From NCBI GenBank assembly GCA_005881495.1, contig VBHI01000209.1:1-64000 (forward strand): a stretch of DNA of 64,000 bases. Direction: 5' to 3'. Of this stretch, positions 8,272 through 19,978 are shown one piece after another (the first letter of the stretch is position 1; the number at the start of each line of letters is the position of its first letter). A model generated the notes under the pieces. The model saw nothing but the letters and a program-made list of their open reading frames with translations. It ran no database searches and was not told where the DNA came from. Source of the DNA: Chloroflexota bacterium. Lineage in GTDB: Bacteria; Chloroflexota; Ktedonobacteria; Ktedonobacterales; Ktedonobacteraceae. Made by a program: the position numbers and the translations under genes.

Positions 8272-8589
8272 TACACCTCCTGAGTACGCAAGGCACGACA
8301 GAGAGAGTTGGAAAGACTGAAGGTATAGCACTAAGGAGACTATGTACGAAGACTACTGACAGGACCATCTCAACGGCGACCGTCTGTTAACAAGGAGCCT
8401 TTATTAAGAATAACAAATAAATTTCGTAATTGCAATAGTTTATCAATAAGGAAGATTATGCAAGTGTGAAGATATGCACTTGCTTATTGTGTGAGTACGC
8501 GCATTTGATGAGAATATGCATACTTCAAGGGGGAAGATCACTGTATCTCTCACGTGTTTTTCTGTAGTATGAGGGGAGCGGGTTGCCGA
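8272..8589. other. Intergenic region upstream of the nickel/cobalt transporter
   Basis: An AT-rich 318-base stretch with no recognisable gene. It holds an inverted repeat GCAAGTG-N10-CACTTGC at 8460-8483, which could be a metal-regulator site for the transporter or the end of the flavin monooxygenase transcript. I do not recognise a cobalamin or NiCo riboswitch in it by eye. Confidence 0.4.
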
Positions 8590-9909
8590 TTATGTAAGTG
8601 CTACAACTTGTTGAGTCTCACGCTTGATGAGTGGCGTTGAGGGAGCTTTCATGCCGCGTTTCATCTCTTTGCGCACACTCATAACGTAAGGTGCAACATC
8701 CACCTGCATCGTGTGGGCTTCTGGTGGGAGCGTGTATGCACCCAGCAGGTATTTGCTGACCCAGATGCTCTGCAACTCTGCCAGCGGCATGATGGCGCCA
8801 AGGGGCTGGAGAAAGCCTATAAAGAAGAGGTCACGGTAACGTGGGTGGAAGACGCGCTTGAAGAGCGGAAGTTCGTTATGCTTTACCTCGATGACTTCCG
8901 GCCTGAAAAATGGAAAGGTCACTTTGTAGCCGGTGCAGTAAATGATGCAATCGACGCGCTCGCGAGTTCCATCGGTGAAGATCACGCCATCCCCATCCAA
9001 CTGCTGGATATTTGGCTTGACCTTGACGCGGCCATGAGTGATGCGGTTCAAAATTTCGGAACTGACCGTTGGATGCGCCTGCCCCACCTGGTGATCTGGT
9101 TCAGGCAGACCATAGTTAGTCATCTTGCCAACATTGAAGCGTACGATGGCCCTGTAGATCTTCAGTTGCCAGGAGAATGGAAGGAAACCGGGTGCGGGCA
9201 GCTGGTCAAGGGGTTTGCCCATAAGAAACTTGGGGATAATATGAAAGCCGCGCCGCACTGCTAAATAGGTTATAGCCGAGACACGAGAGGTTTCCGCCGC
9301 AATATCCATGGCCGAGTTGCCAAAACCGAGCACCAACACATACTTATCGGTATAGCCATCGGGCTGTTTGTAGTAGTGGCTGTGGATGATCTCCCCGTCA
9401 AAGTGGCCTGGAAAAGGAGGCTCGGGCCAGCGGGGATCCCAGTGATGGCCATTGGCGACGAGTAGGGCGCGATAGCGATGAGTTGAGCCGTCCTGCAGTG
9501 TAATCTCCCAGCCACCACCCTCGCCACCCTCGCCACCCTCACCACTGGAGGGCAGCGAGAGTGGTTCCGCCAGCGTGACCCTGGTATTGAAGCGAATGTA
9601 CTGCTTTACGCCGAAGTGCTCTACATAGTTATTGAAATATTCAGCAATCTGGGTGTGATGCGGGAAGACCGGGTAGTGATCTGGCATGGGATAGTCGGAG
9701 AACTGCATGCGCGGTTTTGAAGTGTTGATGAAGAGCGACTTATAGGCGCTTGACATGCCATTGACATTTTCGTAGACCCAGTTACCTCCGACGCGGTCGC
9801 CTGCCTCGTAGCAATCAAAGGGGATGCTGTGATCTTGCAAGACTTTGCAGGCGGCAATACCAGAAGAACCTGCGCCAATGATGCATACGCGATTGGGTAT
9901 ATCGTTCAT
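8590..9909 (-). CDS. Flavin-containing monooxygenase (FMO / Baeyer-Villiger type)
   Basis: A 439-residue flavoprotein. The FAD Rossmann motif is at residues about 8-14 (CIIGAGSSGIAA), the FMO fingerprint is FPGHFDGEIIHSHYYK (F-x-G-x3-H-x3-Y) and the NADPH-binding motif is VLGFGNSAMDIA. It likely inserts oxygen into a carbonyl or soft heteroatom of a small organic molecule. A glycine/glutamate stretch (GEGGEGGEGGG) encoded by a 9-bp tandem repeat at about 9513-9541 sits between the FAD and NADPH parts. ATG at 9909 was used. It follows the enoyl-CoA hydratase gene by 43 bases, probably one transcript. Confidence 0.88.
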   Translation of the reverse strand: MNDIPNRVCIIGAGSSGIAACKVLQDHSIPFDCYEAGDRVGGNWVYENVNGMSSAYKSLFINTSKPRMQFSDYPMPDHYPVFPHHTQIAEYFNNYVEHFGVKQYIRFNTRVTLAEPLSLPSSGEGGEGGEGGGWEITLQDGSTHRYRALLVANGHHWDPRWPEPPFPGHFDGEIIHSHYYKQPDGYTDKYVLVLGFGNSAMDIAAETSRVSAITYLAVRRGFHIIPKFLMGKPLDQLPAPGFLPFSWQLKIYRAIVRFNVGKMTNYGLPEPDHQVGQAHPTVSSEILNRITHGRVKVKPNIQQLDGDGVIFTDGTRERVDCIIYCTGYKVTFPFFRPEVIEVKHNELPLFKRVFHPRYRDLFFIGFLQPLGAIMPLAELQSIWVSKYLLGAYTLPPEAHTMQVDVAPYVMSVRKEMKRGMKAPSTPLIKRETQQVVALT

Positions 9910-9952
9910 GGTTGTCTCTCCATTTAGGCAGTAGCGGCATCCTGGCGTTCGA

Positions 9953-10732
9953 TCAGGAGGGCTGCTTGAATTGCGGCTTGCGCTTCTCCAGGAATGCGCG
10001 CATTCCCTCCTGCGCATCGGGTATTTGAGATGCCGCGGCCATCACTTCCATAGCGTAGGCATAGGCCTGGTGCTGCGGCATGTCTATCTGCGCATAGTAC
10101 GCCTGCTTGCCGATGCCTTTTGAGATAAAACTGCCGCGCGTTGCCGCCTTAAGCAGACGCTGCGACTCCTCAACGAGCTGCTCGGGGGCTACCACGCGGT
10201 TGACCAGTCCCCAATCTGCGGCAGTGTGTGCATCGATAATGTCACCCGTGAACAGCATTTCGAGCGCACGCTTGCGCCCAATATTGCGGCTGACTGCTAC
10301 CATTGGCGTTGTACAAAACCAGCCAGTTGAATGTCCCCCAGGCGTCGCAAAGGACGCTTCTGTGGAGGCAACGGCAAGGTCGCATGTTGCCACCAGCTGG
10401 CAGCCGGCTGCGGTAGCAATGGCGTGCACGCGGGCGAGCACAGGTTGTGGAATCGCTTGAATCGTCTCCATCAAGGTGGTGCAGACCCTCAGTATGTGGC
10501 GCATGGCGACGAGGTCCTGACCCACTATGTCGGCTAAATCGTGGCCGGCGGAAAAGGCAGGTCCGTTCGCGGCTAACGTCACTCCGAGCACTGTGCTCTC
10601 ACCCACTTCACGAAAGGCGTCGGTCAGTTCAAGCATGTGTTTGAGCGAGAGTGCATTGCGGCGCTTCGGGTTGTTCATAGTGATGGTGGCGAAATCGCCT
10701 GCATATTGCAGTTCAATGAGTTCGTAGGACAT
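9953..10732 (-). CDS. Enoyl-CoA hydratase/isomerase family protein
   Basis: The 259-residue protein has the crotonase fold: NNPKRRNALSLKHML near the start, the oxyanion-hole segments GPAFSAGHDLADI and ATAAGCQLVATCDLAVAS, and FATPGGHSTGWF. The Glu pair of true hydratases is not obvious, so it may be an isomerase or other acyl-CoA enzyme (ECHDC3-like). The ATG at 10732 has GGAG eight bases upstream. It is the first gene of a pair with the flavin monooxygenase, which suggests a catabolic route using acyl-CoA intermediates. Confidence 0.85.
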   Translation of the reverse strand: MSYELIELQYAGDFATITMNNPKRRNALSLKHMLELTDAFREVGESTVLGVTLAANGPAFSAGHDLADIVGQDLVAMRHILRVCTTLMETIQAIPQPVLARVHAIATAAGCQLVATCDLAVASTEASFATPGGHSTGWFCTTPMVAVSRNIGRKRALEMLFTGDIIDAHTAADWGLVNRVVAPEQLVEESQRLLKAATRGSFISKGIGKQAYYAQIDMPQHQAYAYAMEVMAAASQIPDAQEGMRAFLEKRKPQFKQPS

Positions 10733-10980
10733 GGCTTTTTCTCCTTACTCTCTTTCTTTTGCTAAAAGATGCTGCACAAAGCACTCACAGGCTACCGTGC
10801 TTGCCATCTTGAAACCATCTCCAAATTTTTTTCTGTTCGCTTCGTGTAGATTTTCCCGAACGACATCTGCATGAAATGAGTATACCATCAGTTTGTGCAG
10901 GATGTACTTCTTGTCCTAGCTACTCCGGTGTGCATATTTTTCTGTGGCCTCATCGCTACGCTCTTCGCAATAATTATTTG
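10733..10980. other. Upstream region of the hydratase-monooxygenase pair
   Basis: No gene is recognisable. The part next to 10732 should contain the promoter of the hydratase gene. An open frame starting at 10895 on the + strand runs on into the repeat array and is judged not to be a gene. Confidence 0.4.
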
Positions 10981-11027
10981 TGCCGTTGCGGGTTTGACAG
11001 ACTGCGTCTGCCAAACCCGCAACGGCA
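10981..11027. repeat. 47-bp palindrome at the head of the 69-bp array
   Basis: TGCCGTTGCGGGTTTG at 10981-10996 is repeated as its exact complement at 11012-11027. The centre CAGAC-TGC-GTCTG is itself palindromic, so almost the whole 47 bases can fold into one hairpin. The right arm is the start of the first 69-bp unit. Confidence 0.85.
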
Positions 11028-11248
11028 CAAGAAATGATGGGGCGAGACCAACCCGCTGGCCTAACAGGCGAGACGATTGCCAAACCCGCAACGGCACAAG
11101 AAATGGTGGAGCGAGACCAGCCCACTGGCCTGGCAGGCGAGACGATTGCCAAACCCGCAACGGCACAAGAAATGGTGGAGCGAGACCAGCCCACTGGCCT
11201 GGCAGGCGAGACGACTGCCAAACCCGCAACGGCACAAGAAATGGTGGG
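11012..11248. repeat. Tandem array of 69-bp units (3 full plus 30 bp)
   Basis: Units begin at 11012, 11081, 11150 and 11219, each opening with CAAACCCGCAACGGCACAAG. Units 2 and 3 differ at a single base and unit 1 at several more. The period is 23 codons, so frames stay open on both strands. It lies just after the dihydroorotate-dehydrogenase-like gene (stop at 11266). It is not a CRISPR: there are no unique spacers. Confidence 0.9.
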
Positions 11249-11265
11249 GCAGCGAATCGCCTTTC

Positions 11266-12270
11266 TTATGGCAAAGAACGGTCGTATGAGTTGAGGGCCT
11301 TCATGTAGTTGGCACGCTCGAAGGCTGCTGGTTCAGCCACGTAGCGCTGGCTCATGCTGCCCTTCATGTAGTCGATTGACTCGTACTCGTGCACCTCCAA
11401 CCACTCGTGCAGGTCCGTCAGAATGTGGGTCAGCCTGCCGACGCCGTATTGCAGCAGTGCGGAGGTGGTCATGGCGACGCTTGCTCCTGCCATTACTGCT
11501 TTGATTACATCTGTTGCCTCGTGTACGCCGCTGGTCAGGGCAAAATCAGCCTCAATCCGTCCGTAGAGCAGGGCGATCCAGCGTAAGGGCAGGCGCAGTT
11601 CATAGGAGGTGCTCAACTCCAGGTTGGGGATGACTTCCAACTCTTCCAGGTCGAAATCGGGCTGGTAGAAGCGGTTAAAAAGCACCAGGCCATTGGCGCC
11701 TGCCTTTACGAAACGTTTTGCTATGTGGGGCAGAGCCGTGAAGAAGGGGCTGAGCTTGAGTGCAATCGGAATCTTTACTGAGGCTCGCACATCCCTCACC
11801 AGGCTTACATACTCTTCCTCCAGCTCCGCGCTGCTCACATCCGGGTCGACCGGGAGATAATAGATATTCAGTTCCAGGGCGTCGGCCCCCGCCTGCTCAA
11901 TCTTGTGGGCGTAATCCACCCATCCGCCCGATGAGATACCGTTCAGACTGCCGATGACGGGGATGTCCACGGCCTTTTTGACGCGCTGCAGGTGTTCCAG
12001 GTACGGCTCTGGACCCAGGTTGTAGTGATCCAGGTCTGGGAAGTAGTTCAGCGCTTCTGCATAGGAGTGAGTGCCGCGTTCCAGGAAATGATCGAGTTCA
12101 TTGCTCTCGTGCGTGATCTGCTCCTCGAAGAGGGAGTACATCACGATGGCTGCTGCTCCAGCATCTTCCAGGCGGCGCGCGGTATCCACCTTCTTCGAGA
12201 GAGGGGAGGCCGAGGCCACCAGGGGATTTTTTAGCCGTAGGCCAAGGTAGGTTGTCGTCAGTTCAGGCAT
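11266..12270 (-). CDS. Dihydroorotate dehydrogenase-like FMN protein
   Basis: A 334-residue TIM-barrel flavoprotein of the DHOD/PreA group: [18 protein letters not shown] at the N-terminus, [50 protein letters not shown] and [19 protein letters not shown]. The catalytic Cys/Ser loop of true PyrD is not clear. Genes of this type often lie next to nifJ, as here (78 bases after it), which points to a ferredoxin-linked redox role rather than pyrimidine synthesis. ATG at 12270 has AGGAG seven bases upstream. A hairpin separates it from nifJ. Confidence 0.8.
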   Translation of the reverse strand: MPELTTTYLGLRLKNPLVASASPLSKKVDTARRLEDAGAAAIVMYSLFEEQITHESNELDHFLERGTHSYAEALNYFPDLDHYNLGPEPYLEHLQRVKKAVDIPVIGSLNGISSGGWVDYAHKIEQAGADALELNIYYLPVDPDVSSAELEEEYVSLVRDVRASVKIPIALKLSPFFTALPHIAKRFVKAGANGLVLFNRFYQPDFDLEELEVIPNLELSTSYELRLPLRWIALLYGRIEADFALTSGVHEATDVIKAVMAGASVAMTTSALLQYGVGRLTHILTDLHEWLEVHEYESIDYMKGSMSQRYVAEPAAFERANYMKALNSYDRSLP

Positions 12271-12288
12271 GGTCGTACTCCTGTTTAG

Positions 12289-12330
12289 CCTCCCCGCAGG
12301 GGCCCAATTCATTAGGCCCCTGCGGGGAGG
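12289..12330 (-). terminator. Hairpin between nifJ and the DHOD-like gene
   Basis: A perfect 16-bp GC-rich stem (CCTCCCCGCAGGGGCC and its complement) with a ten-base loop lies between the nifJ stop and the next start. There is no T-tract, so it may act as partial terminator or as an mRNA-stability element that sets the ratio of the two products. Confidence 0.7.
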
Positions 12331-12347
12331 TGAATCTATCAAACGTT

Positions 12348-15932
<3,585 letters not shown>

Positions 15933-15989
15933 GTTAACCTCCAATTTAGCGAATATCATGCTCGAACGCTTAAAGAATATGCTGTGCAA

Positions 15990-16068
15990 ATCACAAATGT
16001 ATCACAATGCAAAATCTTCCCGTCTCAGGATAGTCACATCATTTGCACACTGCCTGCAATTTTGTGAT
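15990..16068. promoter_or_regulatory. Repeated ATCACAA motifs between nifJ and the phosphofructokinase gene
   Basis: Two direct copies of ATCACAA at 15990-15996 and 16001-16007 are 11 bases apart, one helix turn. An inverted copy TTGTGAT is at 16062-16068. The outer pair is part of longer inverted matches (GTATCACAATGCA against TGCAATTTTGTGATATC). A redox or CRP/FNR-type regulator serving both divergent genes is plausible, but no known consensus is fully met. Confidence 0.4.
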
Positions 16069-16139
16069 ATCCTAATTTTCGGAATGAGTCTGTGTGTATC
16101 GAAAGATAGCAATTGTTATAGAATAGAGAGGACAAAATT

Positions 16140-17357
16140 ATGCCAGGACAACTTTCAAGCTCCATTCGTAGATTAGGAGTACTGACAGGCGGCGGTGATG
16201 TGCCCGGGCTGAACGCCGCTATCAAAGCGCTGGTCTATCGCGCGGAACCGATGGGTATCAGCGTTACCGGTTTACGAGCTGGCTGGGAGGGCATCACCTA
16301 CCTGGATCGCTCACGTAGTCGCGACGCCCTTATTTTTAACCCCAATGACCCCGCTACCTGGCACGGTAACTATTTGATGCCTTTAAACCGGCTCAATACG
16401 CGCCCCATCGACAGGGAGGGCGGCACGATTCTGCAATCGACGCGCACCAATCCGGCCAAGACGCGGGCCAAGGAACTGCCTGCACACCTTTCTGCCTACG
16501 GTAAGGGTCATGCGCCGGACGATCGGATTGATCTCACTGACGAGGTATTGGCGAACTTGAGCTTTCTTGATCTGGACGGATTGGTGGTGATCGGGGGCGA
16601 CGACACACTGAGTTACGGCTCCGTACTTTCGGCAAAGGGTGTCCCTATCTGGGGCATCCCCAAAACCATGGATAACGACGTACCCGGGACTGATTACTGT
16701 ATTGGTTTCCAGACGGCTATCAGCCGGGCTGCTGAGTTTATCAGCCGTATGCGCTCCACTGCCAGGTCTCACAGCGAGACGGTTCTGATCCGTATGTTTG
16801 GGCGAGACGCGGGTTTCACGGCGATGGAGGCGGCTATTGCCACCTGGGCTGATCGACTCCTGATCCCAGAGGTGCCGGCCAATGTTGATACGCTGGCAGA
16901 ACTGATCGTCAAAGACCGGCGTAACCCGAACAATTATTCCATTGTAGTTCTCTCGGAGGGTGCCAACCTGATGGGCATGCCCGTGCCGGAGATCGGTCCG
17001 CCCGATGCTTACGGCCACCGTCATAAGGCCAATATAGCCGAGTTCCTGGCCGACCAACTCTCCTCGCGCGTGCCAGGAGTGCGCTTTCTGCCGGTTGACC
17101 TGACCTATTTCCTGCGCAGTGGCGAACCGGACGCCTATGACAAGCACATGGCGATCTACTACGCCAACCTGGCTATGGATTGCGTTTCGAGGGGCATCCA
17201 TGGCGTTATGACGGCGCACCGCGATGGCGAGTTTATCGCGACCGATATCCCGAGCAAAAACTTAGCTGCCCGGCGCGTAGACCCTGCTGACTATCATGCC
17301 ACTCGCTATCGCCCGCGCTTTGAACATATTACCGGTCCCTATCGGCCACAGGTGTAG
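16140..17357 (+). CDS. 6-phosphofructokinase, probably pyrophosphate-dependent
   Basis: A 405-residue PFK-family enzyme. Visible motifs are LGVLTGGGDVPGLNAAI at the nucleotide/PPi site, GLVVIGGDDTLSYG (about residue 150), IPKTMDNDVPGTDYCIGFQTA (about 173) and the MFGRDAGFTA loop. In this family the GGDD aspartate and the PKT(I/M)DND lysine replace the glycines of ATP-using enzymes and mark PPi as phosphoryl donor, so a reversible PPi-PFK is inferred. It would phosphorylate fructose 6-phosphate in glycolysis. It is divergent from nifJ and followed by a strong terminator. Confidence 0.88.
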   Translation: MPGQLSSSIRRLGVLTGGGDVPGLNAAIKALVYRAEPMGISVTGLRAGWEGITYLDRSRSRDALIFNPNDPATWHGNYLMPLNRLNTRPIDREGGTILQSTRTNPAKTRAKELPAHLSAYGKGHAPDDRIDLTDEVLANLSFLDLDGLVVIGGDDTLSYGSVLSAKGVPIWGIPKTMDNDVPGTDYCIGFQTAISRAAEFISRMRSTARSHSETVLIRMFGRDAGFTAMEAAIATWADRLLIPEVPANVDTLAELIVKDRRNPNNYSIVVLSEGANLMGMPVPEIGPPDAYGHRHKANIAEFLADQLSSRVPGVRFLPVDLTYFLRSGEPDAYDKHMAIYYANLAMDCVSRGIHGVMTAHRDGEFIATDIPSKNLAARRVDPADYHATRYRPRFEHITGPYRPQV

Positions 17358-17373
17358 AGCATCATCTCCTAAA

Positions 17374-17420
17374 CATCGAATGGGCAGTGCGTCGCGGCGC
17401 GACGCACTGCCCATTCGATG
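17374..17420 (+). terminator. Strong terminator after the phosphofructokinase gene
   Basis: A perfect 22-bp stem (17374-17395 with 17399-17420) with a three-base GGC loop, 16 bases beyond the stop, followed by TTTGTCC. Confidence 0.85.
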
Positions 17421-17572
17421 TTTGTCCATCTGTTACCCCTTTGTGAGTGTAAGCCACGCCAATGTAAGGATGTTGTGATGCAGAGTAGCTATGCTGGTAC
17501 CAGGAAAGAACGAGCAGTACTGGAGCGAAAAGTTGAGAGATATCGCTTTCGGTACAGAAAGGGGAATAATTC

Positions 17573-17803
17573 ATGTTGTACAATCAAATTCGCCGACCCA
17601 TCACTGTTGATATTGCCCCTAGTGGAAGCGCCTGCCAATGGTGTGGCAAACCCGCCGGGTTACGGCTAACAGTGCAAGGCGATAAAGCATATAACGAAGG
17701 TCGTTACTTCTGCCAGCTCTGCGGTGATGAATTCGTGCGTACCGTCGCCGATACGCTAATGAGAGAGGTTATATTCGAAGAATACGTCTTGACGAACGCG
17801 TAA
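17573..17803 (+). CDS. Small zinc-ribbon-like protein, unknown function
   Basis: A 76-residue protein with two Cys pairs, CQWCGKP at about residue 21 and CQLCGDEF at about 47, spaced as in a four-Cys zinc ribbon or treble clef. The rest is mixed charged sequence with a C-terminal helix (VADTLMREVIFEEYV). AAGGGG lies nine bases before the ATG, which supports a real gene. I do not recognise the family; a small nucleic-acid-binding or chaperone-like role is only a guess. Confidence 0.65.
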   Translation: MLYNQIRRPITVDIAPSGSACQWCGKPAGLRLTVQGDKAYNEGRYFCQLCGDEFVRTVADTLMREVIFEEYVLTNA

Positions 17804-17846
17804 CAGCGGGATACTTCTCATATGAACTCTCTCTGTCAAAGCGTTG

Positions 17847-18209
17847 CTATTCGAGATCATTTTGTGGGTGCCGGCTCACCCACCGCTGCATCACTTCCCA
17901 TCTCTTGCGAGCGATCCGTGCAAGCTCATTGCATCGTTCCTCAATCGTGACGACCGGGGTGTTTGCTGAAAAGATGAGTGACAATCCACCCTTGTCTTCT
18001 GCCACCATAACCTCTTTGGCCAACTCATTACGAGCAACCGCCCAGGCGCCTCCGAAGCTTAAATCTTTATGCACTACCGCAACTATAATCTCATCCTCGC
18101 TCGCGCCAGCAGCGACTCGTCCTATTGTCTCGGCGTTCTCACGTAAGATCCAGGCGGCCTGAAGCGTGCGAAAGGGTCTCTCCATGGCTTCGCGTGAAAA
18201 GGGGTGCAT
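17847..18209 (-). CDS. Hypothetical protein
   Basis: A 120-residue soluble protein with no family I recognise. It opens HPFSREAMERPFRTLQAAW and has a basic/aromatic C-terminus (RIARKRWEVMQRWVSRH). Composition suggests mixed alpha/beta with a central repeated small-residue strand (DEIIVAVVHKDLSFGGAWAVAR). GGAGGAG precedes the ATG at 18209 by about ten bases; a TTG at 18242 is in frame but would consume that site. It converges on the zinc-ribbon gene. Confidence 0.5.
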   Translation of the reverse strand: MHPFSREAMERPFRTLQAAWILRENAETIGRVAAGASEDEIIVAVVHKDLSFGGAWAVARNELAKEVMVAEDKGGLSLIFSANTPVVTIEERCNELARIARKRWEVMQRWVSRHPQNDLE

Positions 18210-18398
18210 AACGAGGGACTCCTCCAGTTTGAATGAAAACAACTTCCGTTCTTCATTATATCACCGTCTATCATTGTCAAAATCAGCTGTGGCGCAAACC
18301 CGGCCAGCATATTCTCCACACCCCTTCCGGGTGAGCGGCTGAGCGCTAAACCGAGAATGATATGAATGTACATGCTCTGGTGAGTATTGTGAGTACAT

Positions 18399-18416
18399 TG
18401 TGACTGAAAAGTCACA
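18399..18416. promoter_or_regulatory. Palindrome TGTGAC-N6-GTCACA upstream of the YbdK-like gene
   Basis: A perfect inverted repeat about 85 bases before the start of the carboxylate-amine ligase gene, in a stretch with further GTGA copies (18379-18425). It resembles a CRP/FNR-type operator but the half sites are two bases further apart than the E. coli CRP consensus. Confidence 0.4.
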
Positions 18417-18499
18417 CTCTGTGACGTCCCTTTGATGAGAATATTACACACTTCTAGAAAGAATGAAACTTCTCGAATACCATGAAAGGAGGCAGCGCC

Positions 18500-19642
18500 A
18501 TGGCAAAACTGTTTACTATTGGGATTGAAGAAGAGTTTCAACTGGTGGATCGTCAAACAGGCCAGTTGAGTCCGGGTATTCAAACCATTTTAGCGCGTGG
18601 TCATGCCATCTTTGGAGAACAGATCAAAGCGGAGATGCTCCAGCCAACGGTGGAACTAATCTCTGATATACTACCTGATATTGCCACTGCTCGCAAGGAA
18701 ATGCAAGCTTTGAGAAGGAGACTGGCGTGCCTGGTGCAAGAGGAAGGACTGGCACTCATCAGCGCGGGCACCCATCCCACAGCATTGTGGCAGAAGCAGT
18801 TACGGACTCCCTGTGACCGCTACGCCCAGTTGGAAGACGAATTTCAGGATGTAGCCCGCTCCATCTTGATCTTTGGCCTGCATGTTCACATCGGCGTTGA
18901 AAATCAGGAGATGGCCGTCACCTTAATGAACCAGTTGCGGACGTGGCTTCCTCATTTGCTGGCCCTCTCCTCCAACTCACCTTTCTGGGCTGGGCGCCTC
19001 ACCGGCCTCAAATCCTATCGTTCCGCGGTGTGGAAGCCCTTCCCACGCAGCGGAATACCAGAGGTTTTCCCATCCTGGAGCGATTTTAACTCCTACGTGC
19101 AGGCTTTGATCAAAACTGGGAGTATCGACAACGGGAAACGCATCTGGTGGGATATTCGCCCACATCCATTTTTCAGTACCGTCGAATTTCGCATCTTTGA
19201 TATGCCTGGAACCTTTGACGATATGATTGCTATTGCCGCGCTCTGCCAGGCTCTTGTCGCGAAGTTGACCAAACTGAATAAAGCTGGTCTGTGGACTCCC
19301 ATGTTGTCGTCTCATTTTATTGAGGAGAACAAGTGGCATGCAATGCGCGCCGGCCTGGATGCTGAAGTGATCGATTATGTGCAGGGGCGTCGTCACAGTA
19401 TGCGTGAGTCCATAAGCGAACTGCTGGATTTCGTCGATGATGTAATAGATGACCTGGGCAGCCGCACTGAAATCAACCACCTGCGCGACGTGCTTGAAGA
19501 CCCACACGGAACAGGTGCGGATCACCAGGTCGCAGTCTACGAGGAGACTGGAAGTTTATGTGACGTGGTCCAGTTTTTGATGCAACAGACGATGAAAGGT
19601 ATTCCAACCGAGGAAGTTGTAGAAGCTGTGACATCTATGTGA
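18500..19642 (+). CDS. YbdK-type glutamate-cysteine ligase 2 family carboxylate-amine ligase
   Basis: A 380-residue protein of the GCS2 family. It has FTIGIEEEFQLVDRQTGQL (the metal-binding Glu triad), LISAGTHPTA, ILIFGLHVHIGVEN, SSNSPFWAG, RIWWDIRPHPFFSTVEFRIFD and CDVVQFLMQQ, in family order and length. Such enzymes join glutamate to an amine or cysteine with ATP; family members that lack a thiol partner have weak gamma-glutamylcysteine ligase activity. AAAGGAGG lies seven bases before the ATG at 18500; an ATG at 18482 would contain that site inside the gene. Confidence 0.88.
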   Translation: MAKLFTIGIEEEFQLVDRQTGQLSPGIQTILARGHAIFGEQIKAEMLQPTVELISDILPDIATARKEMQALRRRLACLVQEEGLALISAGTHPTALWQKQLRTPCDRYAQLEDEFQDVARSILIFGLHVHIGVENQEMAVTLMNQLRTWLPHLLALSSNSPFWAGRLTGLKSYRSAVWKPFPRSGIPEVFPSWSDFNSYVQALIKTGSIDNGKRIWWDIRPHPFFSTVEFRIFDMPGTFDDMIAIAALCQALVAKLTKLNKAGLWTPMLSSHFIEENKWHAMRAGLDAEVIDYVQGRRHSMRESISELLDFVDDVIDDLGSRTEINHLRDVLEDPHGTGADHQVAVYEETGSLCDVVQFLMQQTMKGIPTEEVVEAVTSM

Positions 19643-19934
19643 GAAAAAAGCCTCTCTCTGAGAGAACTTAGTGATGTCAACACCTTACACTCTTAGCAAG
19701 AGGGAAACCTCTCAGGGAGTGTCGGGAGAGACTTCAACAAAGTGGGAAGGGGTATACAGGAAGACCTGAAGGCAGATTCACAAAGACAAAGGACTGCGCA
19801 GGAACGAAAGAATCCAGCGGGTCACGTCAGGCCACGTTGAGCCGTCTTTGTACCGCCAGTACCGTCGAACCCGTAGCTATGTCTGAAACAATGTGAGGAT
19901 ATATAGAGGAAAAGGAGAAGTCCCTTGGACAGGT
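19643..19934. other. Intergenic stretch downstream of the ybdK-like gene and pgi
   Basis: Two genes converge here and no recognisable coding sequence lies between them. Several short inverted pieces (for example CTCTCTGAGAG near 19652) suggest folded RNA ends. I do not recognise a known structured RNA. A short frame near 19810-19885 has no start signal and was not called. Confidence 0.4.
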
Positions 19935-19969
19935 AAAAAAAGACTGGTGCAGGTAGGGCACCAGTCTTT
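19935..19969 (-). terminator. Rho-independent terminator of pgi
   Basis: On the minus strand a 12-bp stem (AAAGACTGGTGC paired with GCACCAGTCTTT, seven-base loop) runs straight into seven T residues. It lies ten bases after the second stop codon (19979) of the pgi frame, not after the first (20066), so the C-terminal extension lies inside the transcript. Confidence 0.85.
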
Positions 19970-19978
19970 CTCTTTGGA

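Noticed and set aside
8332..8420. Possible cobalamin or NiCo riboswitch upstream of the nickel/cobalt transporter
   Set aside because: I could not find the conserved core of either riboswitch by eye; only a simple palindrome was clear.
11012..11248. Repeat array considered as a CRISPR
   Set aside because: The unit is 69 bp with no unique spacers and no cas genes nearby.
10895..11308. A 137-codon + frame with a hydrophobic start and 23-residue repeats
   Set aside because: Its repeats come from the 69-bp array, other frames are equally open, no ribosome site is seen and it overlaps the end of the DHOD-like gene.
16383..17219. A 278-codon frame on the - strand opposite the phosphofructokinase gene
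   Set aside because: Antisense shadow without recognisable domain or start signal.
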